Notes: a model not told the origin generated them from the sequence alone. Counted from the first letter of the stretch, positions 7,798 through 16,510 are shown. The stretch is DNA of 42,996 nucleotides from an uncultured Prevotella sp. (GCA_946998295.1 CAMPYS010000016.1:1-42996); one strand, 5' to 3'. Numbers and translations are program-made.

Positions 7798-10197
7798 TTA
7801 TTTTAATAAATTTTCTGAGTTATCTTTATTGCTATTTATTATTAAATCATTAAACTTTTGTCTATAAACTTCTATTTTCTTAATATCATATGGAGACTTC
7901 TTACGTATATCATCAGGTATATTAGCATCTGAATAAAAATACTTTTTATACTGTGGATTTAAATCAAAACAATGTTGAAAATAAGCCAAATATATAGGAT
8001 TAGTGTTATCGGTCATTTGTAAAGCTACATCTGAACCATATTTTTTAGCAAGTTCCATAAACTCATCATCGCTTATTTCAGGCTTAAGTGCTTCTATTAT
8101 TCCTTTCATATACCACTTCTTTGCATTATTATTAGGAAGTGAATTGATTAATGGGACTATTTCTTCATAAGTTTTTCCTAATTCATCTACTAATTCAAAA
8201 TTTAAAACTATTTCATTTTCCCTACTGCTATTAAGAGCATAAGTTAATGCCTCTTTAGCTCGTTTCTCCTCATCTCTTGTTTTTCCTTGCTTAAAGAAAA
8301 GAGTTTCCAAGTCTACAAACATTTTTATTGCTTTAAATTCTGATGTATTAGGCAACTTACTCGCAAGATGGTAAGCCTCTCCAAGTTTCATCGCTCTAAA
8401 ATACATTATAGCTTGATTGGCAACAATCTCTTGTCTGTTTACCATATAATTATAGTTATTGTCAAAAGAAATTGGGCGTGTTACTTCTACTCCAGCTTTC
8501 ATATCTATGAAAGGTGCTAATATTGAAAGGTCTATCGAATCGTCTTCAATAGCATAACAAGCTACACGGTTTGCAATATAAGCAGCAAAAGGGCTATACT
8601 TCATGGTACGCCTAACTTTATTTTCTTCCCAAGCTCTAAATGTTAAACGACGTAATTCTGCAGAATCTTTTATCTGTTTAAATAGATTATAATAGTCACC
8701 ATTAGAAAACTTATTTATTCCACCTTCTTTATAATCGCTATCATTGTAATAACACCATAGTGCTTCTTTTGGATCAAGTACCTTATTTTCTCGCACTGTG
8801 TATGTACAACTCATAATACGTTGATTAGATAGTATCTCTTGGACTACTGGCTTAAATTGTATTTCGCGTATTCCAATCTTATTATTGGATTCTATATAGG
8901 ACTTTAATTTTAGAGCTTCACTGTTTAGTCCTCTATTCTTTAATGAATCTACGACATCATTCCAAGAGTATATAAGTGGCTTTTTAACTTCTAAACTTGA
9001 TATAGAAATTTGATTTCTAACCAATGATAAAGCTTTATACGCTCTTGAGTTTGCTAACTTAGTATTAAAAACAATATTCCCTTCAGGCGAAGCTGTTCCT
9101 TGTATAGTAAAGTTTATCAATGAACTGCCATATGATTTTAACTCCTTAATAAGTTGCTCAAGGTTTTTCTTATTCACTTCATCTGCAATTAACTCATCTT
9201 TTCCAAGTATAAAAGTCAACTGTAAATTTCTTGGTATTTCCCTCAATTGTGCTCGAGGCTTTTCATAATATGCAACAGAAAGATTAATAGGCTTTTTACT
9301 CATAGAAACATCTAAAAACTTCCATGGTTTACGAGAATTGCATGTTCCATGTTTAGACTTATCTTCAAAATACACCTCGTTGTAATCCTCAAGATGTATT
9401 ATAGAACCCCATTTATAACTTTTATTAGGATTTGGCTTCGGATATATTATTTCCCAATTAAAAGTAAAAGGGTCATCAGTTAGTGGCTTATCTGCTATAA
9501 AGAATTGACTTAATGGATCATTTTTATAATAATCATAACTTTTCCGCTTTATCTGATTTTCGTGATACTTTTCCCCTTCATAAACTAACGGCTCTAAATA
9601 TTGAATAGTATCTTCTTCATCACAATCAATTACCAGTGGTTGAAATATTAATCTTGAGCTTTCATTAGTATATCCTTTTGGTAAATTTACTGTTACATTC
9701 CAATGCAAACTTGGACCATCGTCTATTGGTTTCATCTCAACTATTTTTGTACCTAATCGCTTAGCTGAGGCTGTTACTGTTGATAATAATATACTTTTCT
9801 CTTCGCCTGTAAAAATAATTTGATATGTTAAAGCAGTACTAATATTAACAACTTTAACTTCGTTTTCATCTATTGCCATTAATGCGCCTTTAGCTGAAAC
9901 ATCTGCTTCAAAATGACCATCATAATCTGAAGTTACTACCGAGTTACTTCTGATATTTACTTCGGTGCGTATTCCTTTATTTTTATTTCTAAAATTAGCA
10001 GCTTGCTTTGCAGCATCCTTACTATTATCGAATATATAAACTGGCACTGATAAAGGCATTTGGGTTTTACCTTTAGCATTACTCTTTTTCATAGATTTTA
10101 ATACTGTACCTGTAATATGTAAAACTTGAGCTTCAATAAAATGGCTGTAAAATAGTAATAATATTACTATAAAAAAAAACTTTCCTATATGTTTCAT
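7798..10197 (-). CDS. OmpA-like domain outer membrane/periplasmic protein
   Basis: A 799-residue exported protein with a signal peptide (1-23, ending IEAQ). The N-terminal part (about 26-160) resembles a carboxypeptidase-regulatory-like or surface beta domain. The middle (about 320-460) resembles an OmpA-type domain: a spaced helix (LEQLIKELKSYG) is followed by FTIQGTASPEGN, where OmpA proteins carry the GHTD-like strand, and by LANSRAYKALSLV. The C-terminal third is helical and repeat-like. Proteins of this layout occur beside DUF3575 proteins in Bacteroidales surface-structure loci. No fimbrillin gene is present here, so a fimbrial role is not claimed. It lies 6 bases behind the second DUF3575-like gene and 8 bases before the five-module barrel gene. 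Confidence 0.7.
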   Translation of the reverse strand: MKHIGKFFFIVILLLFYSHFIEAQVLHITGTVLKSMKKSNAKGKTQMPLSVPVYIFDNSKDAAKQAANFRNKNKGIRTEVNIRSNSVVTSDYDGHFEADVSAKGALMAIDENEVKVVNISTALTYQIIFTGEEKSILLSTVTASAKRLGTKIVEMKPIDDGPSLHWNVTVNLPKGYTNESSRLIFQPLVIDCDEEDTIQYLEPLVYEGEKYHENQIKRKSYDYYKNDPLSQFFIADKPLTDDPFTFNWEIIYPKPNPNKSYKWGSIIHLEDYNEVYFEDKSKHGTCNSRKPWKFLDVSMSKKPINLSVAYYEKPRAQLREIPRNLQLTFILGKDELIADEVNKKNLEQLIKELKSYGSSLINFTIQGTASPEGNIVFNTKLANSRAYKALSLVRNQISISSLEVKKPLIYSWNDVVDSLKNRGLNSEALKLKSYIESNNKIGIREIQFKPVVQEILSNQRIMSCTYTVRENKVLDPKEALWCYYNDSDYKEGGINKFSNGDYYNLFKQIKDSAELRRLTFRAWEENKVRRTMKYSPFAAYIANRVACYAIEDDSIDLSILAPFIDMKAGVEVTRPISFDNNYNYMVNRQEIVANQAIMYFRAMKLGEAYHLASKLPNTSEFKAIKMFVDLETLFFKQGKTRDEEKRAKEALTYALNSSRENEIVLNFELVDELGKTYEEIVPLINSLPNNNAKKWYMKGIIEALKPEISDDEFMELAKKYGSDVALQMTDNTNPIYLAYFQHCFDLNPQYKKYFYSDANIPDDIRKKSPYDIKKIEVYRQKFNDLIINSNKDNSENLLK

Positions 10198-10203
10198 AAT
10201 GAT

Positions 10204-10758
10204 TTAACGGATAATATATGACATGGTTACACCTACTTTAAGTGGAAATAAGTTGTAACCTAAATACCCATTGTCTGTTACTATACCAGATGGGGTTTCA
10301 TATTCAAGGAAATTATCAATTGTTTTTCGATGGTGGTAAATATTTAATCCTACACCTAAATGTAGATCAAGTGTAAAACGCTTAGTAATAGCACCTACCC
10401 ATCCTATTGATACACCTCCACCTACAGATAAACCTCTATAACGTGATAATTTCCATTTTATATCATAATCTATAATAGATCCAGTAAGCCCTATAAAATG
10501 ATGATACATAGGACGACCACTAAAATAATAACGTAATTCTGGATTTAATCCAACAAATTTTGTCCCTTTTGACCAATAAGGATCTTTTGTTGTAAATATA
10601 TTAAGTCCCAAAGTTGATTTATTAGATATTGTCATTTCTGCACCTATATTATAGGTTTGAAAAGTAAGCAACAAAAGGTCTGTATTAACTGCTATTGTTT
10701 GAGCCTTAGAAAAAAGCCCATATATAAATAGGATTAAACTGAATACTATCTGTTTCAT
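10204..10758 (-). CDS. DUF3575-like outer membrane beta-barrel protein (short)
   Basis: A 184-residue protein with a signal peptide (about 1-19, ending SKAQ) followed by alternating beta strands. The pattern is typical of DUF3575: VNTDLLLL start, a PELRYYFSGRPMYHHFIGL strand pair, and a GGGVSIGWVG hairpin before a final LHLGVGLNIY strand. It is probably a small outer membrane barrel. It starts one base after the stop of the preceding paralogue and ends 6 bases before the OmpA-like gene, so the three are very likely translated from one mRNA. Biochemical function of the family is not established. Confidence 0.75.
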   Translation of the reverse strand: MKQIVFSLILFIYGLFSKAQTIAVNTDLLLLTFQTYNIGAEMTISNKSTLGLNIFTTKDPYWSKGTKFVGLNPELRYYFSGRPMYHHFIGLTGSIIDYDIKWKLSRYRGLSVGGGVSIGWVGAITKRFTLDLHLGVGLNIYHHRKTIDNFLEYETPSGIVTDNGYLGYNLFPLKVGVTMSYIIR

Positions 10759-10759
10759 C

Positions 10760-11620
10760 TTATAATTCTTTATTCGTCGTTAAACGTTTTTTACGAGCTT
10801 TTTCAATACGTCTTTTTTGTTTTTTCTCTAATTCTGATGCTCTAAGAGTATCACGCTTATATGCTTCATCTGCTAATTTAATTCTATATTCGTTATCAAC
10901 ATCTTTGCGCGACTTAAACCTATTTGCGAGTTTAGTTCCAAAATGATAGACAAAAGAAATACGAACTATATCATTAACTGTTGAATATATTAAAGGATCG
11001 AATGTTAACCTATAAGCATTTGAAGGTTCAATTATAGAGTATATATGATGCTTACCAGCAAGCTCTCTTTTATATTTATTAAATTTTGCAAATACTAATC
11101 CTGAACTTATTCCGATATCAAGATCAAGACTTGCTCCATTTTTATATCCATACAACTGTGATACTGTACCTATTGAAAAGCCACAAGATACTGCCTTACC
11201 TTGCTTACCTATAGAACTAAATTTTAAATCAAAATTATTTAAACTTGTATATAGACCATAATAAAAGACCTTATTGTGGGATTTACCATGCCAATAACGT
11301 CTTAACTCTAACTGTCCAGCATATATATCATACACATTATAAGGAACATCTTTGGTATAAGTATGCCAATTAAATTTACCTGTAGCTGTAATAGTCCACT
11401 TATGCCAATTTGTATTACCTAATGTAAACTCTAAACTAATATTAGGAATTATTTTAGTCCAATTAAATATATTGGTCTTAATATTAAAACGATTAAAAAA
11501 TTTTAATGTATCAACCTTGTTATAATATAATGACTTATTTTGAGCAAAAAGATTTAAAGGAAATAAACTAATAAAAAATAAAAATGCCGTTATTGGTATT
11601 TTCTGAACTAATTGAGTCAT
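10760..11620 (-). CDS. DUF3575-like outer membrane beta-barrel protein (long)
   Basis: A 286-residue protein with a signal peptide (about 1-26, ending LFAQ). Its beta-rich body has NIKTNIFNWTKIIPNISLEF and LELRRYWHGK strands characteristic of DUF3575. A basic, Lys/Arg-rich tail (last about 50 residues, with EKKQKRRIEKARKKR) is not part of the barrel and may stay in the periplasm. It is the first gene of the four-gene envelope operon. Only 36 bases separate it from the 3' end of the tRNA-Leu gene, and I see no good promoter there, so it may be expressed from the tRNA promoter. Confidence 0.72.
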   Translation of the reverse strand: MTQLVQKIPITAFLFFISLFPLNLFAQNKSLYYNKVDTLKFFNRFNIKTNIFNWTKIIPNISLEFTLGNTNWHKWTITATGKFNWHTYTKDVPYNVYDIYAGQLELRRYWHGKSHNKVFYYGLYTSLNNFDLKFSSIGKQGKAVSCGFSIGTVSQLYGYKNGASLDLDIGISSGLVFAKFNKYKRELAGKHHIYSIIEPSNAYRLTFDPLIYSTVNDIVRISFVYHFGTKLANRFKSRKDVDNEYRIKLADEAYKRDTLRASELEKKQKRRIEKARKKRLTTNKEL

Positions 11621-11656
11621 AAATAAAATACATCAAAAGTGGTATTATAAAAGAGG

Positions 11657-11737
11657 TGCGCCTGACAGGAATCGAACCTGCACGTCATAAACACTAGATC
11701 CTAAGTCTAGCGCGTCTACCAATTCCGCCACAGGCGC
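11657..11737 (-). tRNA. tRNA-Leu (anticodon TAG)
   Basis: The minus strand folds as a complete class II tRNA. The acceptor stem is GCGCCTG/CAGGCGC with discriminator A. The anticodon stem CTAGA/TCTAG holds loop CTTAGGA, giving anticodon TAG for CUA/CUN leucine codons. There is a long variable region and a T arm with GTTCGATTC. CCA is not encoded. The gene has its own promoter at 11749-11781 and is followed at 36 bases by the envelope operon. Confidence 0.96.
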
Positions 11738-11748
11738 TAAATTTGGTT

Positions 11749-11781
11749 GCAAAGATACAACTTTTAAATATATAAGCCAAA
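11749..11781 (-). promoter_or_regulatory. tRNA-Leu promoter
   Basis: On the minus strand TTTG (11781-11778), a 20-base spacer and TATCTTTGC (11757-11749) fit the Bacteroidetes primary-sigma promoter exactly, 12 bases before the mature tRNA 5' end. It may also drive the envelope operon behind the tRNA. Confidence 0.75.
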
Positions 11782-11803
11782 TTTTATTAGTTTTATTCTT
11801 TAG

Positions 11804-11980
11804 TACTATCAAAAGTTTAACGAGTTAGAGAATCATTTAAAAGACTTTAATAAAAAAATATCTTTTACTGATTTGAATGAAAATGGACTAAATGATTTTG
11901 TTGTATTTTTACGTAATGCTTAAACATGAAAAACAGCACTATAGGAAAATAAATAGATTTTTTATTTTATCCTCAAGCAA
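11804..11980 (+). pseudogene. remnant of a tyrosine recombinase (integrase core-binding domain)
   Basis: Reading from 11804, the plus strand encodes HLKDFNKKISFTDLNENGLN followed by DFVVFLRNA, ending in TAA at 11921. This matches the SAM-like core-binding domain of Bacteroidetes phage/transposon integrases as I know them. From 11920 the next frame continues the same domain (LNMKNSTIGK, then a TAA where Gln is expected, then IDFLFY), and a third frame continues with ILKQ. The piece therefore carries at least two frameshifts and one nonsense change. Both the N-terminal arm-binding part and the catalytic domain are missing. It is a fossil of a mobile element inserted near tRNA-Leu. Confidence 0.6.
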
Positions 11981-12049
11981 AGAGATTAACCTTCCCAGTT
12001 GTTCTTGTTGTTTATTAACTGTATCTATTAGTTTGCTAATAATACACAT

Positions 12050-12070
12050 AAAGAGGATACTGTCCTCTTA
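12050..12070. repeat. short hairpin, possible weak terminator
   Basis: A 7-bp inverted repeat (AAGAGGA at 12051-12057, TCCTCTT at 12063-12069) lies between the integrase fossil and the NigD-like gene that ends at 12134. There is no strong T tract on either strand. It may end minus-strand transcripts of the NigD-like operon. Apart from this, the tRNA promoter and the fossil, I see nothing else in the 11738-12133 spacer. Confidence 0.3.
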
Positions 12071-12133
12071 TTTTATAAATAGGTATGTGAAAAGTTTTTT
12101 AGAATGCTACCCAACATAAGTCTTTTATATACC

Positions 12134-12799
12134 CTATAGATTAAATCTTCTTGTTACTATTCCTTTATAGCTATTAATAGTTAAAATAATATTATCTCCC
12201 TTACTAATGTTTTTTAAGGGAACACTTAAATATATTTTTTGAGAATAATATTCAGGTATATTATTTTGTGAATGACAAAATGATAAGTGCCATAGTGTTT
12301 TACTATTATTTATTTTTTCTTTATTTGTGCATATTACAGCTATATTATGCCTTAAACTTTTTTTTATAGACTTACCATTCTTAATCGCTATTCCAAGATT
12401 TAAATATTTACGATTATTACTTATCCATGCACTTTCAAATATTACTGGATCGTGAATATTTTTTTTATTCTTAATTTTTGTATATATTATAGAAAGAACA
12501 GTTATAGGAACTATTTGTTGTACAATATTATTCCTATTCTTTGTATAATAAAGTAAAGCCCTATAAAGTGTATCAGGTTTAGAGGCCCAATATATCTTTA
12601 TAGGGTTTGTAAATTTTATTTTTTTATTATTATCATCTATTCCATAAGTTAGTATAGTATCATTATTAGTAAAAGCTTCAACAAATTCTGTAGTTAAATA
12701 TGAATATTTACTATCACCTGCCTCATAAGAAAAATCAGAGCATGAGAAAGTTGTTACTATTAATAATAATGTAAAAAAACTAACTATGATGTTTTTCAT
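12134..12799 (-). CDS. NigD-like lipoprotein
   Basis: A 221-residue protein with a lipoprotein signal: a hydrophobic stretch, then TTFSCSD with Cys20 as the lipidation site. The region after it (YLTTEFVEAFTNNDTILTYG, then KIYWASKPDTLYRALLYY) fits the N-terminal domain of NigD-like proteins, which are known only from Bacteroidetes. Their exact function is unsettled. The gene overlaps the end of the upstream acyltransferase-like gene by 20 bases, so the two are probably translationally coupled. The family assignment is by pattern and is moderate. Confidence 0.55.
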   Translation of the reverse strand: MKNIIVSFFTLLLIVTTFSCSDFSYEAGDSKYSYLTTEFVEAFTNNDTILTYGIDDNNKKIKFTNPIKIYWASKPDTLYRALLYYTKNRNNIVQQIVPITVLSIIYTKIKNKKNIHDPVIFESAWISNNRKYLNLGIAIKNGKSIKKSLRHNIAVICTNKEKINNSKTLWHLSFCHSQNNIPEYYSQKIYLSVPLKNISKGDNIILTINSYKGIVTRRFNL

Positions 12800-13946
12800 T
12801 TGCTTTTATATAATTTATAGCAGGATTAGCATACATTTCAAGAATAGTCTTTCGTAAAAATTTTTCGTCTTTATTAGGTATTTCTATTTTATTTAATTGA
12901 CTTTGTATGTAATTAAGAACTATTTTTTTATCTGCTTCTGTATAATTTGAAGCAAATTCTTTAGCTCCCATTAACTCGTCTATTGCTATATAATTTATAG
13001 GATAGAGCTTATAGTTTTTATGAATTTCATAATCTATGTATTGACAAATTCTATCTAATAGCTGTGAGGTAGGCTCTTTTATAAGCTTAAGAGATTCTAT
13101 ATATTTATCAATACAAGGTGCAGCATAATAATGTATATAACCTTTATAACCCATTATACCAGTCTGCATACTTACCACATCGTCCATTGGACCTTTTTTC
13201 CAGTTAGGATTATCTCGTTTTGCTTGAGCTTCTGCAGCCTTAAGATAATCACAAGGGTCATATTCGTATGATATAGAAAGTGGTACAATATGCAATTGCT
13301 GCAAACTATCTAATGTAGAGGTATCATTTCCTAACGCAAGCATTTTTAAAACAGCTTTTTGTGTTCTATCATCAGAATTTTTTGCACGTCCCTCTCTTTG
13401 TGCTATCCATAGACTTTCTTTTTTTTCTTTTATAGTATAGTGCATATATTTTGAGAGTTTGATGCTTGAAGCCATTCTTTCTCTTGCTAAAAGCCCCCTT
13501 TTTACTATAAAACTTTTATTGACTCTCACTATATCTAATACCCATGGCAGGGAGAGTAAATTGTCTCCTATTGCTATTTCGCATGTTGTTGTAAATTTTT
13601 CATCAATGAGCAGTTTGTCTAATATAGCAGAATCAAGTACAATATCTCTGTGATTGCTTATAAATGTATAACACTTAGAATTATCAATACATGAAGCATC
13701 CATTTCTATCCCCTTACTTGCTTTAGATAGAATTTTATTAAGAAAAGTGTAGCAAAAGGCTAATTGAAATTCCATGTTAGTTTTACATTGTCGCATTCTT
13801 TGAGCTACAGTATCAAAAGGTACTTCTGGATATAGAAATTTAATTACTGCTTTAAATTGTTCGTTGGATAATAATCGTTCATATACAGCAGGAAGTTCAT
13901 CTTCCTCAAATGGTCGTATATCATCAAATTCGCTTGGTATTTTCAT
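12780..13946 (-). CDS. glycerol-acyltransferase-like protein
   Basis: A 388-residue soluble protein. SNHRDIVLDSA (residues 97-107) resembles the catalytic NHxxxxD block of PlsC/PlsB-type acyltransferases, and SFIVKRGL about 55 residues later resembles the acceptor-binding block. The spacing of the His and Asp in NHRDIVLD is one residue longer than the standard HX4D if the last Asp is the partner. The enzyme would transfer acyl chains to a lysophospholipid or similar lipid at the inner face of the membrane; the substrate is not evident. It follows the DeoR regulator by 43 bases and overlaps the NigD-like lipoprotein gene. Confidence 0.65.
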   Translation of the reverse strand: MKIPSEFDDIRPFEEDELPAVYERLLSNEQFKAVIKFLYPEVPFDTVAQRMRQCKTNMEFQLAFCYTFLNKILSKASKGIEMDASCIDNSKCYTFISNHRDIVLDSAILDKLLIDEKFTTTCEIAIGDNLLSLPWVLDIVRVNKSFIVKRGLLARERMASSIKLSKYMHYTIKEKKESLWIAQREGRAKNSDDRTQKAVLKMLALGNDTSTLDSLQQLHIVPLSISYEYDPCDYLKAAEAQAKRDNPNWKKGPMDDVVSMQTGIMGYKGYIHYYAAPCIDKYIESLKLIKEPTSQLLDRICQYIDYEIHKNYKLYPINYIAIDELMGAKEFASNYTEADKKIVLNYIQSQLNKIEIPNKDEKFLRKTILEMYANPAINYIKANEKHHS

Positions 13947-13989
13947 AATTATTAGTATATTAATATGTACTTTAATCTATTTTTATTTA

Positions 13990-14778
13990 TTAATTATTGC
14001 ATAATATTGGTCTACAAGGAGCTTTTATTACCTTTATACCTAAATCTTCTAATTGTAAAATATCTTCATTAGTGATATGACTATCCGTAACGATAGTGTC
14101 TATTTCTTCCATATTCCCAATCTTTGCAAAACCTCTTTTACCTAATTTTGAAGAATCTGTAATTATAATTGTTTTTTGTGATGCTTCTATCATTTTTTTA
14201 TTTAGATGAGCTTCTCTTAAATCTGTAGTTGTAAATCCATATTCAAGGTCTATTCCGTCTACTCCTAAGAAAACTTTACTTGCAGTACAATCTACCAACA
14301 TTTCCTTGCTGTAATTTCCAACAACTGATTGGCTGCTCTTTCTTATGGTACCACCTAATTGCACAACTTCTATATTTGATTCTTGGCTTAATATTAGGGA
14401 AGAATGCAATGAGGCGGAAACAACTGTAAGATTAGATATTGGTTTAATTACTCTAGCAAATGCTTGTACTGTTGTACCAGAACCAATTATTATGAAATCA
14501 TTTGGTGCTATAAGCTTTGCAGCTTCGATTCCAATTGAATGTTTTTCTTCAGGATATAATTTTTCTTTTTCATTTACAGTTCTATTAATCATAAATGGGT
14601 TAATTGCTATAGCTTTTCCGTGACATCTATATAATTTCCCCATATTTTCTAATTCTGTTAAATCTTTTCTAATAGTAACTGATGAAACATCAAGTAATAT
14701 TGCAAGTTCAGAAACCATTACTGGTGCATGCTTATAAAGCTGTTCTAATATTATATTGTGTCTTTCTTCTTTTGTCAT
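13990..14778 (-). CDS. DeoR/GlpR-family transcriptional regulator
   Basis: The N-terminal DeoR-type winged helix reads MVSELAILLDVSSVTIRKDL, followed by LENMGKLYRCHGKAI. The C-terminal sugar-phosphate-binding (DeoRC) domain contains IIIGSGTTVQAFA, VFLGVDGID.EYGFTT and TDSSKLGKRGF, all typical of the family. Size is normal (262 residues from the chosen start). The promoter at 14818-14826 would place a transcription start near 14811, only a few bases from an upstream ATG at 14814, so I chose the ATG at 14778, which gives the standard MTKEERH start. The effector is probably a phosphorylated sugar. Target genes are unknown; no sugar-catabolic operon is adjacent. Confidence 0.9.
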   Translation of the reverse strand: MTKEERHNIILEQLYKHAPVMVSELAILLDVSSVTIRKDLTELENMGKLYRCHGKAIAINPFMINRTVNEKEKLYPEEKHSIGIEAAKLIAPNDFIIIGSGTTVQAFARVIKPISNLTVVSASLHSSLILSQESNIEVVQLGGTIRKSSQSVVGNYSKEMLVDCTASKVFLGVDGIDLEYGFTTTDLREAHLNKKMIEASQKTIIITDSSKLGKRGFAKIGNMEEIDTIVTDSHITNEDILQLEDLGIKVIKAPCRPILCNN

Positions 14779-14817
14779 ATTTGATTGTTTATTATAAAAT
14801 AGTTTTATTTTCAATAG

Positions 14818-14826
14818 GCAAAATTA
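14818..14826 (-). promoter_or_regulatory. promoter -7 element of the DeoR gene
   Basis: On the minus strand TAATTTTGC matches TAnnTTTGC perfectly, 40 bases before the chosen DeoR start. No clear TTG element is seen at the -33 distance. Confidence 0.5.
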
Positions 14827-14893
14827 TACATTTTTTACGTAAAACATTATATATATATAATATTATACTTTTACTAAAAATATATTTATAATG

Positions 14894-16132
14894 TTACTCT
14901 GTATTTTTAATTAATCTTTTACTCATATATTTTACAGGATATAATATTGCTATTGATGATATTATTATAGCGGTTATGAAGATAAGTATTATATCTGTAG
15001 GGTGAACACTTATGGGGTAAGCATTTATTATGAAGTTACTATCTTGACCTCCCAAATGTACTATTCCATATACTTGTTGTATCCAACAAAGAAATAAACC
15101 TACTATTATACCTATAATTGCTCCTACAATTGATATTATATTTCCTTCGAATAAAAATATCTTAGATACTTGTTTTTCAGTTAATCCTATGTTTACTAAT
15201 GTTTTTATATCTTTTTTCTTATCAAGCATAAGCATTGATAATGAACCAATAATATTGAAACAGGCTACTAATAGTATAAAAGACAAGAAGGTATATGCGA
15301 ATAGTTTTTCAATATACATGATATTAAAAGTTTCTGCTTGTTGTTCATATCTGTCTTTAGCTATAATCTTCCCCTTGCCTATTTCGTTTATAATATCTTT
15401 TGTTTTTTCTATATCTTCACCTGCCTTTAGTCTTATTTCTAAAGATGTTAATTCGCCTTGTAGATTGAACATACGTCTTGTTAGTGAAATAGGTACGATT
15501 ATGTAGTTTCTATCATATTTACTCTGTTTTACTTGAAATACAACTTTGGGCGATAATACAGAATCTGATACAAAAGCATTTGTTGGACTGGTAATATCAT
15601 ATTGACCTTTACGATTTGGAGCGTATAACTTTAAATAATTTTCCCAGTTAATAGGAAGGTTTAAAGATTGTGCTACTCCTATACCTACTGTAGCATAGTC
15701 TAAATTAGCTACATTCAATTTAAATTCACCATCCCCATATAGAATATCTTTTATATTGGTTAGCGAATCGAAATTATTTTGAACTCCTTTTAGTGTAACC
15801 ATTAGTTGATGCCCCTGATACATAGCAAGTGCATTCTCTGTAACACATTCTGTTGCAACTTTTATACTTGGTAGTTTTTTTATTTTAGTTATTATAGGAT
15901 CATCACTTGCTATATATTTCCCTTTTACAGCTTCTACTTTTATTTGTGGATCAAAGTTAGTAAACAGATTTGCAACCAAGTCTACAAACCCATTAAATCC
16001 ACTTAGTATAACAACAAGTGCAGCTGTTGTTACAGCAACCCCTATTACTGATATAAAACTAATTATATTAATTGCATTAGTACTTTTTTTTGATAAAAAG
16101 TAGCGTTTTGCTATATATAAAGGCAGATACAT
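14894..16132 (-). CDS. LolC/LolE-type ABC permease (FtsX/MacB family)
   Basis: A 412-residue inner membrane protein. It starts YLPLYIAKRYFLSKKS and has one N-terminal transmembrane helix (about 20-45), a large periplasmic domain (about 50-270) and three C-terminal helices (about 275-305, 320-352, 372-400). This is the four-helix FtsX/MacB plan of lipoprotein-releasing permeases. It probably extracts lipoproteins from the inner membrane together with a LolD ATPase that is not in this window. The gene begins 5 bases after rbfA and is likely co-transcribed with it. Confidence 0.85.
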   Translation of the reverse strand: MYLPLYIAKRYFLSKKSTNAINIISFISVIGVAVTTAALVVILSGFNGFVDLVANLFTNFDPQIKVEAVKGKYIASDDPIITKIKKLPSIKVATECVTENALAMYQGHQLMVTLKGVQNNFDSLTNIKDILYGDGEFKLNVANLDYATVGIGVAQSLNLPINWENYLKLYAPNRKGQYDITSPTNAFVSDSVLSPKVVFQVKQSKYDRNYIIVPISLTRRMFNLQGELTSLEIRLKAGEDIEKTKDIINEIGKGKIIAKDRYEQQAETFNIMYIEKLFAYTFLSFILLVACFNIIGSLSMLMLDKKKDIKTLVNIGLTEKQVSKIFLFEGNIISIVGAIIGIIVGLFLCWIQQVYGIVHLGGQDSNFIINAYPISVHPTDIILIFITAIIISSIAILYPVKYMSKRLIKNTE

Positions 16133-16137
16133 TTATG

Positions 16138-16479
16138 TCATTTGCTCTTATTTAGTAGGTCATCTATGTGTTCGATATAGTCAAGTGAGTCATCTATAAA
16201 AAAGCGTAGCTCTGGTATTATTCTTAATTGGTTATGAACTCTTTTCCCAAGCTCATATCTTATAGTTTTCTCATTTGCCTTTATATTTTTAAGTAGTTCA
16301 GAGCTTTTCTCTGATGGGAATATACTAAGATATGATGTACATATTCCAAGATCTGGACTTATTTTTACTCGCGTTACGCTTACAAGTATCCCATGCGTTG
16401 CACGTGTTTGTGTTTGGAATATACTTGCAATTTCCTTTTGAAGTAGTCTTGCTATGCGATTTTGTCTTGTCTCTTGCAT
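16138..16479 (-). CDS. rbfA: ribosome-binding factor A
   Basis: A 113-residue KH-like ribosome maturation factor that acts on the 30S subunit near the 5' end of 16S rRNA. It starts ETRQNRIARLLQKEIASIF, and the core (GILVSVTRVKISPDLGICTSYLSIFP) and end (LRIIPELRFFIDDSLDYIEHIDDLL) match the family in order and length. It has its own promoter at 16511-16519 and is followed at 5 bases by the Lol-type permease gene. Confidence 0.95.
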   Translation of the reverse strand: MQETRQNRIARLLQKEIASIFQTQTRATHGILVSVTRVKISPDLGICTSYLSIFPSEKSSELLKNIKANEKTIRYELGKRVHNQLRIIPELRFFIDDSLDYIEHIDDLLNKSK

Positions 16480-16510
16480 GTTTAATTTGTATTTTATATA
16501 ATTGATAATG

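Noticed and set aside
4559..11620. Reading the envelope operon as a fimbria (FimA/Mfa) locus.
   Set aside because: DUF3575-like and OmpA-like proteins occur beside fimbrial genes, but no fimbrillin, anchor or tip protein is present here.
11738..11745. TAAATTTG on the plus strand next to tRNA-Leu as a promoter for the integrase fossil.
   Set aside because: It lies at the tRNA 5' end, has no -33 element, and the fossil lacks its true 5' part. Probably chance within AT-rich DNA.
11892..12119. 75-codon plus-strand frame between tRNA-Leu and the NigD-like gene.
   Set aside because: Its first part overlaps the integrase fossil in a different frame and the rest is Cys/Ser/Ile-rich without a recognisable domain; best explained as one frame of the decayed gene.
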